A DNA stretch of 64,000 bases from Lycocorax pyrrhopterus obiensis (Eukaryota; Chordata; Aves; Passeriformes; Paradisaeidae), in contig JACSVZ010000007.1 in NCBI GenBank assembly GCA_014706295.1, forward strand, positions 63,190,441-63,254,440, written 5' to 3'. The notes beneath the pieces are model-generated. The model did no database searches and was not told the DNA's origin. It was given only the letters and a program-made list of their open reading frames with translations. The position numbers and the translations under genes were made by a program. Positions 35,286-46,320 of the stretch are shown piece by piece (the stretch's first letter is position 1; each line of letters begins with the position of its first letter).

Positions 35286-35529
35286 TTTTCTGATGAAAAA
35301 GAAAATTTTAGAAAGCTGTTTTTTGCATTTTTTCCTCCTTCTGCCATTTTTTTCCCCCTGCTGTTGTTGAATGGATTTGCTCCCAGCTGGAAGGACGAGA
35401 GGAGCTTGGGGTCTGAAATGACCAAGTGACAGAAGCTCTGGAGAAGAGCTGAGCTGCTGGGAGGTCCAAGGGCAGCCAGATGTGATGACAGGAGAATCCC
35501 TGTTTTTACCTCCATCCACTGCCTTGGCT

Positions 35530-36230
35530 TCTTGTGGGGAATTGAGGATGTGGAGTTCCTGGTTAGGAATTGAGGAGTTCTTTGTTTGGAATGGAGGGTA
35601 TGGAGTTCTCTGTTAGGAATGGAGGCTTTGGAGTTCCTTGATGGGAACTGAGGATGTGGAATTCCTTGTTAGGAATGGATGATGTGGAGATCCTTGTTGG
35701 GAATGGAGGATGTGGAGATCCTTGTTGGAGGATGTGGAGATCCTTGTTGGGAATGAAGGATGTGAAGATCCTTGTTAGGAATGGCGGATGTGGAGTTCCT
35801 TGTTAGGAATGAAGGATGTGGAGACCCTTGTTGGGAATGGAGGATGTGGAATTCCTTGTTAAGAACTGAGGATGTGGAGACCCTTGTTGGGAATGGAGGC
35901 TTTGGAATTCCTTGTTAAGAACTGAGGATGCGGAGATCCTTGTTGGGAATGGAGGATGTGGAGATCCTTGTTAGGAATGGAGGCTTTGGAATTCCTTGTT
36001 AGGAATGGCGGATGCGGAGTTCCTTGTTGGGAATGGAGGATGTAGATCCTTGTTGGGAATGGAGGCTGGAATTCCTTGTTGAGAATGGAGGATGTGGAGT
36101 TCCTTGTTAGGAGTGGAGGATATGGAGTTCTTTGTTGGGAACTGAGGATATGGAGTTCTCTGTTGGGAATCGAGGATGTGGAGATCCTTGTTGGAAATTG
36201 AGAATGTGGAATTCCTTGCTGGAAATGGAG
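35530..36230 (+). repeat. 28-bp minisatellite, about 25 copies
   Basis: Unit ggaatggaggatgtggagat / ccttgttg, 28 bp with 22-bp and 30-bp variants (ccttgtt landmarks 22-28 bp apart near 35691-35741). Purine/GT-biased on the + strand. The minus frame is open over 114 codons only because of composition. Confidence 0.95.
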
Positions 36231-36594
36231 ATGGGAAAGATGGAAGGAATATACTCTGTTTTTCCCTTATCTCCCTCTTTTTATTCCTAAATCTTGACCC
36301 TGATGCTTTGTGCACTTGCCGAGCTTGTGGTGATTCCGACAGAGCAGAGATTTTCTCTGGAAAAGCTGAGATACGGTGGATAGTATTTCCCTTGCATCCA
36401 CGAGCGTATCCATGAGGAGCTGGCGGCTCCTCTCCACCAATCCCAACCCTTGGGAAGCCACTGCTGCCGGACAGAGATCAGACATGGAAGTGCTGCTGCT
36501 GAACTTGGGGTTGTGCAGAGTTGGGTGAGGAATTTTGCCCGGGAGAAGTGAGATCCGTTCCCCAGTCCCACAGATTTTGTACAGAAGCAGTGAC

Positions 36595-36970
36595 TCTCTA
36601 ATGGAAGTTAATGACTAATTACCCTCTGTTAATAGGATTGGAGCTGTCCTCAGCCCCTGGAAAAGGGCTGGAAAAATCCTATAAACAATAACTCCCGACC
36701 TGGCGGTGTCTGAGAGCCCAGGTGGGAGTTTATTAATTCTCCTCATTAATTTTTATTGATTTGTTGATCACTCATTGATGCCTGTCCAAATAAATCATGG
36801 AATGCTGAGGGATAACTCCGCTCCGGAGCTGTTCGCGTCAATAGCGAGCTGTTAGTTTGGCTTCCCAAGGAATCGGATCCATAGGGAGGTGATTTCTGGT
36901 TCTGCCGGACACCGTGTCAATCCAATTCCTAATTAATATTGATGTTCTCCAATGATGGAGGAGCCTCAAT
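36595..36970. promoter_or_regulatory. Candidate conserved noncoding element
   Basis: Unique block with several TAAT cores (aatgactaattaccctc, tattaattctcctcattaat, attcctaattaatattg), free of CR1. Conservation was not tested. Confidence 0.25.
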
Positions 36971-37687
36971 AATTGCTCAGCTGCCAAATCTCATGGAATT
37001 GTTTCCATTTCCAATGGTTGGACACAAAGGAGTGTCCTAACAGTGTTTCCAGGAGAAATATGGCCATGGGAGCTGGTATCCATCAAAAAACTGGGAAAGG
37101 GAGAGGGCAGGGATTGATTGAGGGATGTCATAAATTCCCAGTGCCAGGAGAGCTTGGATCACCCACAGCATCTCCCTGAAGGATGAAACACTGGAAACGG
37201 GGCTCCATAATTCCTGGTGGAATTCTTCCAAGCAGCCTGGGGGGTTGGTCCAACGATCCGCGGTTGGTTGTGTGGGAAGCTGGCACAGAAACCATGGAAG
37301 CACCAAGGAGCCCTCAGGATCTCTGTGCCCTCAGCTCCTCTGCAGCTCTTTCCTGTCCCAGCACAGCCTGGGATTTACTAAAATGAAGGAAAACTTCTGC
37401 TTATCTCCCCTCATGGCCTGAGCTGGCCAAAGTTTGGGAATGGGATGATTTATGCTGTGAACGGGGGGAATTTCCCTGAAAAAGCTCAATTCCTCCACAG
37501 GAGGAAAAGGTTCAGGGCTGACAGAGCCCCCAGTGCCAGGGCCTGAAGGAAATGGGAATTTTTAAGGCAAATCAGATTTTCCAGTGGTTGGAATATCTTG
37601 GAATGACATTTTAAGTGCCAGATGTGGCACTTAAAGCACTTTGTGCTTGCCCTGATCAAGCATAGCTGGCACTGAAGTGGTTGGAGA
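36971..37687. other. Unique intronic sequence
   Basis: No repeat or exon recognised. Confidence 0.55.
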
Positions 37688-37920
37688 GGTGGAGGGCAGG
37701 GTTAGATGGGATTTTGGGAAGGAATTCCTGGCTGGGAGGGTGGGGAGGGCCTGGGATGGAATTCCCAGAGCAGCTGTGGCTGCCCCTGGATCCCTGGAAG
37801 TGTCCAAGGCCAGGTTGGAGGGGCTTGGAGCACCCTGGGATAGTGGGAATTGTCCCTTGCACGTGCAATGGGATGAGCTTTAAGGTCCATTCCCATCCAA
37901 ACCATTCCATGATTCCAAAA
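37688..37920 (+). mobile_element. CR1 type A fragment
   Basis: ggattttgggaaggaattcc to catccaaaccattccatgat. Confidence 0.9.
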
Positions 37921-38526
37921 GATCCATTCCCATAAATAAATCTTGATGGAGCCTGGAACACCTAAAATCCATGTAATAGATTCCCAGCTTTTAAAAGGGA
38001 ACATATTCCAGTCATTCAGTTCCTTCTCCACCCGGTGTTTGACAACAAAGATGTGCGAACGAGGTGTGAGACACCGAAGTACAGGAAACACGGCTTTAAT
38101 TCAAGAAATCATTTCATTCCCTGAAAAGTGATTTGTTTTCCTTGTTTTCCTTGGGACAGATCTGTGCTATCTCCCAAGAACTGCAAATGGTTGTTTTAAA
38201 AAGCTGTTCATTTTCGCTTAACATTCCAAAGTGGCATTTCTGTATTCATTTGCATTCATGGAAGATTCTGTATTTTACATTTCCTCTTTAATATTAAGCT
38301 GTGCTTTTTCCAGGCAGCAAACTCAACTGGAACACATTCCGTAGCCAGTGGAATTTTTGTTCCAGAGCCAAGCAAGGACAGGTTTTTTTCGGGATGGCAT
38401 TACCACTGCTGCTGGAATTCACGTGGGGGTTTTGTAGCACCTGCAGCACTTCCTGCTGCTTTGGGACACCCTCAGAAATCGGATTTTTAGGGCTTTTCCT
38501 GGGCAGATGAGGGTGAAACACAGCAG
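37921..38526. other. Unique intronic sequence
   Basis: Contains an ATTTGCAT octamer within ttcatttgcattcatgg at about 38247; no gene recognised. Confidence 0.5.
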
Positions 38527-38917
38527 GAACGGCTGAGGGAGCTGGAAAGGGGCTCAGCCTGGAGAAAGGAGGCTCAGGGGGACCTTGTGGCTCTGCACAA
38601 CTCCCTGACAGGAGGGGGCAGCCGGGGGGGGTCGGGCTCTGCTCCCAGGGAACAGGGACAGGAGGAGAGGGAACGGCCTCAGGCTGGGCCAGGGGAGGCT
38701 CAGGGTGGACATGAGCAGGAATTTCCCCATGGAAAGGGTGGTCTGGCCTTGTCAGGGGCTGCCCAGGGAGGTTTGGAGTGCCCGTCCCTGGAGGTGTGCA
38801 AGGAATTCCTGGAGGTGGCACTCAGAGCTCTGGGCTGGGGACAAGGTGGGGATCAGGCACAGCTGGGACTTGATGGGCTGGGAGGGCTTTTCCAACCTCA
38901 GGGATTCCGTGAGGTTT
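38527..38917 (+). mobile_element. CR1 type B part of two-part copy 1
   Basis: aacggctgagggagctgg to cttttccaacctcagggatt, then a direct junction to type C at 38918. Confidence 0.9.
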
Positions 38918-39127
38918 AGATTGGATAGTTGGGAAAATTTCTTCCCTAAATAGGTTTTCCAGCCCTGGCACAGGTACAGGGTGGAGGCCCCATGCCTGGA
39001 AGGATTTCAAATCCATGTGGATGTGGCACTTGGGGCCATGGGGCAGTGGCGGCTTTGGCAGTGCTGGGGAAGGGTTGGACTCGGATCTTTGAAGGCTTTT
39101 CCATCCTCAATAATTCCATGATTCCAT
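38918..39127 (+). mobile_element. CR1 type C part of two-part copy 1
   Basis: gaggtttagattggatagtt, ccagccctggcacaggtac, gtggatgtggcacttggggc, ending aataattccatgattcc. Confidence 0.9.
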
Positions 39128-39200
39128 AAATATCTGTCTTGAACTCAGGCTAAGTGGGGAAATGGTTGGACTTAGAGGATAATCCCAGAGAATTTTTCAA

Positions 39201-39228
39201 GCTTCTGCTATCCCAGGTTGCTCCAAGC
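39201..39228 (-). mobile_element. CR1 type A, left half of copy split by ERV
   Basis: Reads tatcccaggttgctccaagc on the plus strand, which continues directly at 40978 once one copy of the ccaagc target duplication is removed. Confidence 0.8.
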
Positions 39229-40226
39229 TGTGGTGGCCAGTGAGCCTACAATGCAAGGGACAAAGAGAGTCCACTGGTAGGAGAGTCCCCAAGATCAGAG
39301 ATTCCTCCCCAGGTTTGGGAGACAGAAGAGGCTTCTCCCAGGATGCTTTGCCCTGCTATGTTAATGTACCCCAGTTCTGCTTTCCTGGTTGGCCCGTGGC
39401 CTCTCCGCCCCTTTGTTACCTTATCTGTTCCTGCCCTAGAAGGTTCTCCACTCCCTGTTCCCCCTTTGGCCCTTGCCCATCACCACTCCCCCACAATTTC
39501 CCCATTGGCTCCCATTCCCTAGTCCCGTCTGTGTACCGCCCTCATGCCCTCAGATCATTGGTCCTGATGCTCCCTCCGCTCCCGTGCTTAAACCTGGACC
39601 CTCCATTGTTCTCTGTCTTCATCCCTGGATCACTTCACGGTGTGGCTGCAATAAACCACTCCTGTGGAACTCTACACGGAGACCCTTCCTTCCTCTTTGC
39701 CGTCGACTCACATTACTGGAGCTGTCCGTGTGTTTGTGCGTGTGCGCATGTCGCTGTTTTCCCCACGGACGAGTAGAGAAACGACACAAAGTCCAGGCTC
39801 AGGGATAAATGGATGGTGGTTTAATGAATTCTCAGAAGGCTTTTATATGTTAGTTCGCAAAGTGTATTAAGTGGCATAAGGTAATTGGTTTTTGCCATGC
39901 ACCCCCTAAGGGGATTGGTCAAGTTCTAAGACACCCATCTCTGAATGTTTTTCTAGTTAGAACCATAACAATTCTACCCAAAGAATCCGCAGGTGCAAGA
40001 AGTTTACAAAACGGTAACATTGTTTTTTCTTGCTTGCGTGGGAAAGACAGAACTCTCACAAAATGCTGCAGAAAGCCGGAAAATCTCTCTGCTAAAGCTT
40101 TTCGGTGTCCACACGTGCATGTGTGAGTGTGTGCTGGTCCTGCCGAGCGGCTTCGCTAAGGAGACGCTTTTAGGAAGGTCGCAGCACCTTGCGCTCCAGC
40201 ATTGCAAAGCCGGGCGGTTAGCGACA
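39229..40226 (+). repeat. 5' LTR of the ERV, interrupted
   Basis: Proposed LTR from tgtgg at 39229 to aca at 40226, about 627 bp once the nested solo LTR and one target repeat are removed. The U3/R part runs to AATAAA at 39650-39655. The U5 is GT-rich (cgtgtgtttgtgcgtg before and gtgtgagtgtgtgctgg after the nested insertion). The 3' boundary is inferred from the primer binding site three bases downstream. Confidence 0.6.
39749..40113 (-). mobile_element. Nested antisense solo LTR, ERVK-like, 365 bp
   Basis: On the minus strand it begins TGTGGACACCG (plus end 40113) and ends CAGCGACA (plus start 39749). In minus orientation it has two CCAAT boxes (plus attgg at 39914 and 39884), a TATA box TATAAAAG (plus 39840-39847) and an ATTAAA polyadenylation signal (plus 39820-39825), in the right order for U3-R. 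The flanking hexamers tgcgca (39743-39748) and cgtgca (40114-40119) are a diverged 6-bp target duplication, which suits an ERVK-type integrase. Confidence 0.75.
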
Positions 40227-40229
40227 GAG

Positions 40230-40247
40230 TGGCGCCCAAATAGGGAC
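40230..40247 (+). other. Retroviral primer binding site, tRNA-Lys type
   Basis: Reads tggcgcccaaatagggac, two mismatches from the standard tRNA-Lys3 primer binding site as I recall it. It sits three bases after the putative LTR end (...agcgaca). Its presence shows the upstream block is a 5' LTR in plus orientation. Confidence 0.75.
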
Positions 40248-40439
40248 TTCTTCGGGGCTTCCCTGAAAGCGTCTCCAGCAGCCCGACCTGCTGGAAGCAA
40301 GCCACGTTCGGCACAGCCATTTCCCTGAAGAAAGCGCTGAGTTTTATTAGAGCTCTCCGAGGGGCGGCCGGGAATCTTCTCGGGAAAGAGAAGACCGGTC
40401 AAGGAGTCAACGGACCACCCCAAGAATTTCAGTTGACCC

Positions 40440-40452
40440 TTTGGTGAGTGTA
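40440..40452 (+). other. Possible retroviral leader splice donor
   Basis: The sequence ttggtgagtg gives a good G|GTGAGT donor with the cut after 40443. It lies about 195 bases after the primer binding site and 50 bases before the gag-like frame, the usual place for a major splice donor. In the host gene it is also a cryptic intronic donor. Confidence 0.45.
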
Positions 40453-40493
40453 TTTCGGGTCACTTTTAATCCTTTTCATTTTCCTCTTTTCTC

Positions 40494-40800
40494 TTGGGTG
40501 TTGGGAAGAGCACTGAGATTGGAGCTTTAACCCTTCCACAGCAGGAAGCCTTTCTCCAAGTTTTGGAAGCCTTTGTTTGGGGGAATTTTCATTTTTCAAG
40601 GGAAAATTTAATGTGTTTTGTTCATTGGTTGTTTAAGCAGTTTAGGGGAGATTTAAGGCGTCTTGTTCCTTGGTTGTTTGTGTTGGGAAAAATTTATTCA
40701 TTTTACAAGCTAGTTAGAAAGCTGTTGAGGGTGTTGGGGATTGTTCGGGGGAAAATCCCTTCACTGCTTTCCTCTCCTCATGTCCCTGTCCCTCTCCCCT
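40494..40800 (+). pseudogene. gag (matrix N-terminus) remnant of the ERV
   Basis: A frame beginning TTG-Gly, where a gag would begin Met-Gly (myristoylation glycine). It then has a helical, aromatic-rich stretch (FLQVLEAFVWGNFHFSREN, then FVHWLFKQF) typical in character of beta/alpharetroviral matrix N-termini. The start codon is lost, and from about residue 45 the sequence no longer looks like matrix, suggesting frameshift or decay. The frame stays open to 40931, but its tail is not retrovirus-like. No capsid, nucleocapsid, pol or env sequence was seen. Nonfunctional. Confidence 0.45.
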
Positions 40801-40971
40801 GCCTCAGGAGAGATCAGGACACGGATCCAATCCAAGGACGCAGGATTGCTGCCGTCTTCCTGACGTTTCCCGGTCCTCGCTTTCCCCTTCCCAGGACAGC
40901 GCTGGCCAGGCTGTCCCGGGCTCTTCCCTAACCCTCTTGCCTATGCCCACATACCCAGTTCTGCCACCACA
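40801..40971 (+). other. Unassigned 3' tail of the ERV insertion
   Basis: Inside the target-duplicated insertion but matching neither gag nor the 5' LTR by eye. It ends ctgccaccaca, the inverted counterpart of the element start. It could be the end of a different LTR or an inverted LTR-start fragment. Confidence 0.4.
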
Positions 40972-41145
40972 CCAAGCCCTGTCCAACCTGGCCCTGGGCA
41001 CTTCCAGGGATCCAGGGGCAGCCACAGCTGCTCTGGGAATTCCATCTCAGCCCATCCCCACCCTCCCAGCCAGGAATTCCTTCCCAATAGCCCATCTAAA
41101 CTTCCTCTAGCACATCTTAAGGCCGTTTCCTCTCATCCTCATGTT
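40972..41145 (-). mobile_element. CR1 type A, right half of copy split by ERV
   Basis: Starts with the second ccaagc, then ccctgtccaacctggccc, the cacttccagggatccagg block and the ctcccagccaggaattcc block. It thins out after ctaaacttcctctagc into an older-looking region. The CR1 is therefore older than the ERV. Confidence 0.85.
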
Positions 41146-42529
41146 ACATACGTGCATTTTACTTCAGGATAAAGCCATGTCCTCAGTCATGCTGCCTGTC
41201 AGGAACTGCTCTACCAGCACTTCCTGACAAGGAACAAAAAATTAAAAATATGGATTAAAAATACATTTCTAAAAGAGATTATACCAAACTTAGCAAATTA
41301 TTTGGAATTCAGGCGTCTTTTTGACGAGGTGATTTTTAATGTGCTTGATTTTCATCCTTCTCTGCTGTGGGGGGGAAATTCCACATTTTCTTGTGTGCTC
41401 CCAGATAAGTGAGATGTGTTTGCTGCCAGCCCGTGATGGTGCCGAAAAGGGCCTGACACCGTCATCTGTTTTGAGGTGCCAGGAACAACCAAGTGTTGGT
41501 TCCATCAAGCCCTCCCTGGTAGATGATTCCTTGTCTTATTTTAGCAGATTCGTTGATCCCACTGCCGGCAATCTGTGAGATGCAAACAGCTCCGGGAGCA
41601 CTTCAGGGAGGGAGTGGAGTGTGGGAAGGGTTCCCTCTGTGCTCGTCTCTACAATTCCCACCGAATCAGTGGGAAAAAAATGGAAAATGCCCTTTTGTTG
41701 GCTGTAAGGGATGGATCGACCTTGGAATATTGTGAATTAACCAAGGAATTGTGAGTGTAATTCTCTGGAAGTGCTGGAATAAGGGGTTGGGAAATTTGGA
41801 AATCAATTTCTCAGGCTGTTATTTAAGTACAAAAAGCTCAAAAAAATCTCAGTTTCAGGGTTTCAAGCAGAAATAAGAATTTAGGCAGTGTCTCAGTGAC
41901 TTCATTCTCACTGAAAACCAGAACCCCACTTAAAACCAGCACAAAAATCCTAAAATTCCTCAGGAATCCTGCCTGGAATTCCCGGACCAGAGGGATATTT
42001 TCTCGGTGCTGATGCTCCAGGCAATTCAGTTTTTAATTCCAAAGTTATTTGCTGTGAGTGTCCCACATGTGGTGCTGGTGGGAATGAGAGAACTCACCTT
42101 ATCCCTGGATTTCTTTTGGGAGAATTAACGTGGCAGCCAAAATCCGTAAATCCATCATGGCACCAGGCATGGAGAAGAGCAACTCCTCTCCTGGAGCTGA
42201 AGTAGCTGAACTCTGGATGAGGGAATGAAAGAGCAGGAGTGAAGTCAGGAAATAAATTCCTGCGGGAGCACAGAGGGAATTATCCCTAATTGTTTGCCTG
42301 GGCAGGGACACACGGGGGTGACCCGGCGGCGACGGATCTTTGGGAGACCTTTGCTCCCATGGAAATGGCAGGAATTGGTCTTGCAGGGACGTGTCTGTGG
42401 CTCAGCTGAGGGAAAAAGAGGCAGCATTCCCACAGGGAATGAGTACGGAGCAGGAAAAGGGAGTTGCTGACGTTTTATTTACTCCCACAACTCCTGGAAA
42501 TGGGATTGTATCCGGGGGGATTGGTGGCT
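41146..42529. other. Unique intronic sequence
   Basis: Nothing recognised; 41225-41300 is AT-rich. Confidence 0.55.
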
Positions 42530-42792
42530 TCTTCCAAGGACAGAACAAGAGGAAAAGGCCTCAAGCTGTGCCAGGGGAGGCTTAATTTGGATATTTGTAG
42601 GAATTTCTTCATGGAAAGGGTTCCCCATCCCTGGCACAGCTGCCCAGGGAAGGAAGTCCCCATTCCTGGAGGGATTTAAAAACCCTGTGGATGTGGCACT
42701 TGGGGACATGGGGCAGTGGTGGCCTTGGCAGTGCTGGGAATGATTGGATTGGATGGGCTCAGAGGGTTTTCCCGACCTGGACAATTCCGGGA
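42530..42792 (+). mobile_element. CR1 type C fragment
   Basis: ggcctcaagctgtgccaggg, cttcatggaaagggttcccc, gtggatgtggcacttgggga, ending ggacaattccggg. Confidence 0.85.
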
Positions 42793-43109
42793 TACAAAGA
42801 GACTGGGATGTCAGCAGGGTTGCTTTGGGCTGCAGGGTAAATGATTAAGGACAAATTAAAGCTGATGAAAAGTAAATAGGAAGATGTTGAATCATTGGAG
42901 CAAACTAGAAACCAGATTCCTGCGTTTTTTAGGAAGTATTTCCCTCTCTGAATTTCCTAGAAAATTCCCATTAAATGAGTTTTTGCAAAGGATATTCTGT
43001 ATTTGTCCTCCTGCGGTGAACTGAAGGGTGACACAGCCCTGGTTTGAGTGGGAAACTCTTGATTTGCCAGGCGTGGAGGATTTCAGTATCCCAGTGCTTC
43101 CAAAGGAAA

Positions 43110-43405
43110 TCAGCTGGAGAGGGACTGGGGACAAGGGATGGAGGGACAGGACACAGGGAATGGCTTCCCAGTGCCAGAGGGCAGGGATGGATGGGATATT
43201 GGGAAGGAATTCCTGTCTGGGAGGGTGGGGAGGGGCTGGGCTGGAATTCCCAGAGCAGCTGTGGCTGCCCCTGGATCCCTGGCAGTGCCCAAGGCCAGGC
43301 TGGACATTGGGGCTTGGAGCAGCCTGGGCAGTGGGAGGTGTCCCTGCCATGGCAGGGGGTGGGATAGGATGATCTTCGAGATTCCTTCCAGAACCATTCC
43401 ATGAT
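43110..43405 (+). mobile_element. CR1 type A fragment
   Basis: ctggagagggactggggac to ccttccagaaccattccatg. Confidence 0.9.
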
Positions 43406-44847
43406 TTTAGGATCTCGGCCCAAATTCGTGTCTGAGGAGCTCTCCTGGCCTTTTCTTAATCCCTCTCCAAACTCCAGCAGTTTTTAACACCGGCCCAGCA
43501 GCAGGAACAATACCCGGCAGTGCGAGGAGTTGTAAAGGGTGGAAAAAAGCCATAAATCCATCTGTTCCTGGAAAAAACAGCATTAGGGCAGCCCTAACTT
43601 GACAGATCCACCACGGATAAGCTTTGTAGTGTCAAAATTAGGTCAGGCCTAATTTTGTGGCAGCAGCGTCGGGAAGCAGCAGTGGGATTTGATTATCTGG
43701 GAGCATTGGGATGGCAGTGCCATCAGTCACGGAGCCTTCCCGAGCTCCACAAACACCAAGATAGGTGGGAATATTGAGCAACACGGCAAAATCAGCCCCA
43801 AATGGGATAAAAGGTGACTTTGTCCTGTTTGATGGGAAAGTTTGGCTCGGGATCAGCTCAGAGGAAGGTGCACAATAAATATTCCCGTGGGTGTCAAGTG
43901 AAAGTGGGTGGGAAATATTTAGGAATGATGCAGGAGTGGCACGACCGGTTTTAAATCAGGTCAGTGTCGCACCTGGAAGTTTCCTCTCTTGGGCACTTGG
44001 AATTTTGTCTCGGTCAAAATGAAGGATTTCTCCATAAATGGAATATTTGTTTAATAAAAGCTATTTGAGTAACGTTTGACTTTCCCCAAAGAAAAATCCA
44101 CTTAGAGAAGAAATAGAAAAAAGCTGTTTCAATAATGCATTTATTTGTGGACTGAGCCTCACCTCCAGCTGCAAAAACAGCCCCAAATCCCAAATTAGCT
44201 GCAGTAAAATGCTCCAAGTTCTGTGTTGATGAGGGCAGTGCATTCCCATGGCAGCACCTTGGAGATTCCTGGTCATTCCATTTGCAGTTTTGGAGAATTA
44301 AGAGCTGGGATAATATGGGAAAAGTGAATTCTGAGAGTAGCAAATGTCTGTAATGACTTTAAATCTCCTCTTTCTTCAGAAAACCCCATTATTTCCTCCT
44401 TTTTCTGCTGCAGAGCTGCACGAAATTCACTGAGGGCTTCACTCCTGCTAATTAATTTTCCATGGAAAAAGCTCCTGATGCAGAATATGGATCAGGGGGA
44501 AAGCTCATGGCTACAGGAGGGGAGAAGGATTGGATTCATGGCAAATCCATCTTGCATTTTCCAGCTGGTCCATTACGGATCTCCTATTTCCCAAAAATGT
44601 CTCAAAAAATTCCCCCCCAAAATTCCCCAAAAATGTATTTTTAAATAGGTTTTAAGGAATCCTACACATTCCACAAATCAGGAAGATTTTAGAACTGCTC
44701 AGATTAGGGGAATTCATTCCAGGATCCGAGTTCCGATGTTGGTCAGATTTTAATTCCCTAAGAACTGGTTTCCAACAAGGACTTGACCAAATTTCTGTGT
44801 CTGGGAGTGGAACTTTTAACCAGGAAAGAGCTGTGCCAAGGGATCAT
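43406..44847. other. Unique intronic sequence
   Basis: Nothing recognised apart from a short C/A tract near 44610. Confidence 0.55.
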
Positions 44848-45095
44848 GGAATCGAATCCCAGAATGGTTTGGGATGGAATTGAATCCCGGAATGGTTTGG
44901 GATGGAAGGAACCTTAAAGCCCATCCAGCTCCGCCACTGGAATCCACACCTTCCCTATCCCAGGCTGCTCCAGCCTGGTCTTGGACACTTCCAGGGATCC
45001 AGGGGCAGCCACAGCTTCTCTGGGAAATCCATTCCAGGGCCCCTCCAGCCTGCCAGCCAGGAATTCCTTCCCAATATCCCAGCTAAACCTAGGAA
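44848..45095 (-). mobile_element. CR1 type A fragment with duplicated tail
   Basis: The 3' tail appears twice: cccagaatggtttgggatgg, then cccggaatggtttgggatgg about 29 bp on. Inner end at ttcccaatatcccagctaa. Confidence 0.85.
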
Positions 45096-46209
45096 TTGGT
45101 GGAAAAGAGCAGCCAAGAAGGACAACCTTTGTAAGGAGACATGGAAAGGGGAAACTGGTGCCATTTTTCATGGAAAGAGGGAATCCTGTGGGGCCACACA
45201 ACTCTTCCAGCAGAATGAGGGCGTTGTGCTTGGATTTGTTGGTTTGTCTTTTCCTTGGACAACCCTTCCTTGCTCCAGGTTGTGCCTTGCTGGGAATGGC
45301 GCCGGGATGGATCCGCGCGGCGTTTTCCGTGTGTAATCACCAGCCAAATCCTCCTCAAATGTCACAAACAAAATCAGTGCTAAGTTTATATTATTTTAAT
45401 GGATGAAATCCCTGGAGGCAGCTTTCAGAAGGAGCTGGAATGAATATTCCTGCAGAAAAGAGGGAGGTGACATTTCATAATTACGGGATGTCTTCTGAAC
45501 CCTAAGATTTTTTCACTTAAAGGAAGAAAAATTTGTTATTTCCCTTGATTGGTTTGATCTCCTCTTAAAGCCGTGTTTTCCTTGGAGATAATAACACCCA
45601 GGGGGGCATTTTTCCTTTCCTGTTCCTTCCCAGATTTAATGGATACAGGAGAGTGGCACAGGCACTGAAATGAAGGACACTTCAGCTGTGATTTGGAGGG
45701 AGTTAGATGAATATAACATGAATAAAAATGTAATATTAATGGAATATGGATTGAAAAGGATGTTGGAATAATGTTGCTGACTCCTCTAATTTGATCCCGA
45801 GTTTGATGAGCTGTGCTGAACCCTCTCTTACCTTTCTGCTCCGTGGCTCTGCTTCGGCATTCCCGTGTTTTGGAATTGGCGGTGTGGGAGATGATGGAAG
45901 TCCCAGTGGTGGCTCAGGGCCCTGTCAGTGACTGGATGTGGCAGAACAAGGAGCACATTCCATGTCCTTGGGATGTTGAACGCCTGAGGAGTGTGGAGGG
46001 GGAGCAGCATTCATAGGAATTCCAGGGAAAAACCAGCACACCAAGTATTAGTGCTGCTGTTCCACTTGGAAAAATAATCTTAATCGGGAATTAACGGATT
46101 CTTCCCAGGTCAGAGGGGACACATGGCCCTGATTCCTAACCAAGGACATTCCTGTCCTTCCGGGAGTGACAGGAGTTTCATGGAAAGAGCCTCCTGCATC
46201 TACGGAATG
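45096..46209. other. Unique intronic sequence
   Basis: Frames at 45.2 and 45.8-46.0 kb have no domain features; no exon-like splice sites were found around them. Confidence 0.5.
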
Positions 46210-46320
46210 AGGGAATCATGAAGTCCCAGAATGATTTGGATTGGAAGGGATCTTAAACCCAGTTCCACCCCTGCCATGGGCAGGGACACCTTCCACTATC
46301 CCAGGTTGTTCCAGGCAGCT
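46210..46320 (-). mobile_element. CR1 type A 3' end
   Basis: tcccagaatgatttggattg to tatcccaggttgttccaggc. Confidence 0.85.

Larger units (their letters stand above)
39229..40971 (+). mobile_element. Composite ERVK-like retroviral insertion, 6-bp target duplication
   Basis: The insertion interrupts an antisense CR1: left flank ...gttgctccaagc and right flank ccaagccctgtccaacc rejoin into continuous CR1. The duplicated ccaagc (39223-39228 and 40972-40977) is a perfect 6-bp target site duplication. The element starts tgtggtggccag and ends ctgccaccaca, an inverted terminal match of about 9-11 bp. The LTR-like 5' part has two inverted CCAAT boxes (39504, 39556) and AATAAA at 39650. U5 is split by a nested LTR and ends ...agcgaca before gag and a primer binding site. 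Leader, splice donor and a gag remnant follow. No normal 3' LTR is visible, since the right end does not match ...agcgaca. Net length without the nested LTR is about 1.37 kb. Confidence 0.8.

Noticed and set aside
40494..40931. Intact retroviral gag gene
   Set aside because: No ATG, matrix-like character fades after about 45 residues, and no capsid or nucleocapsid region follows before the insertion ends.
45813..46016. 67-codon plus frame as a small gene
   Set aside because: No homology, no repeat support, and an overlapping minus-strand frame of similar size suggests chance.
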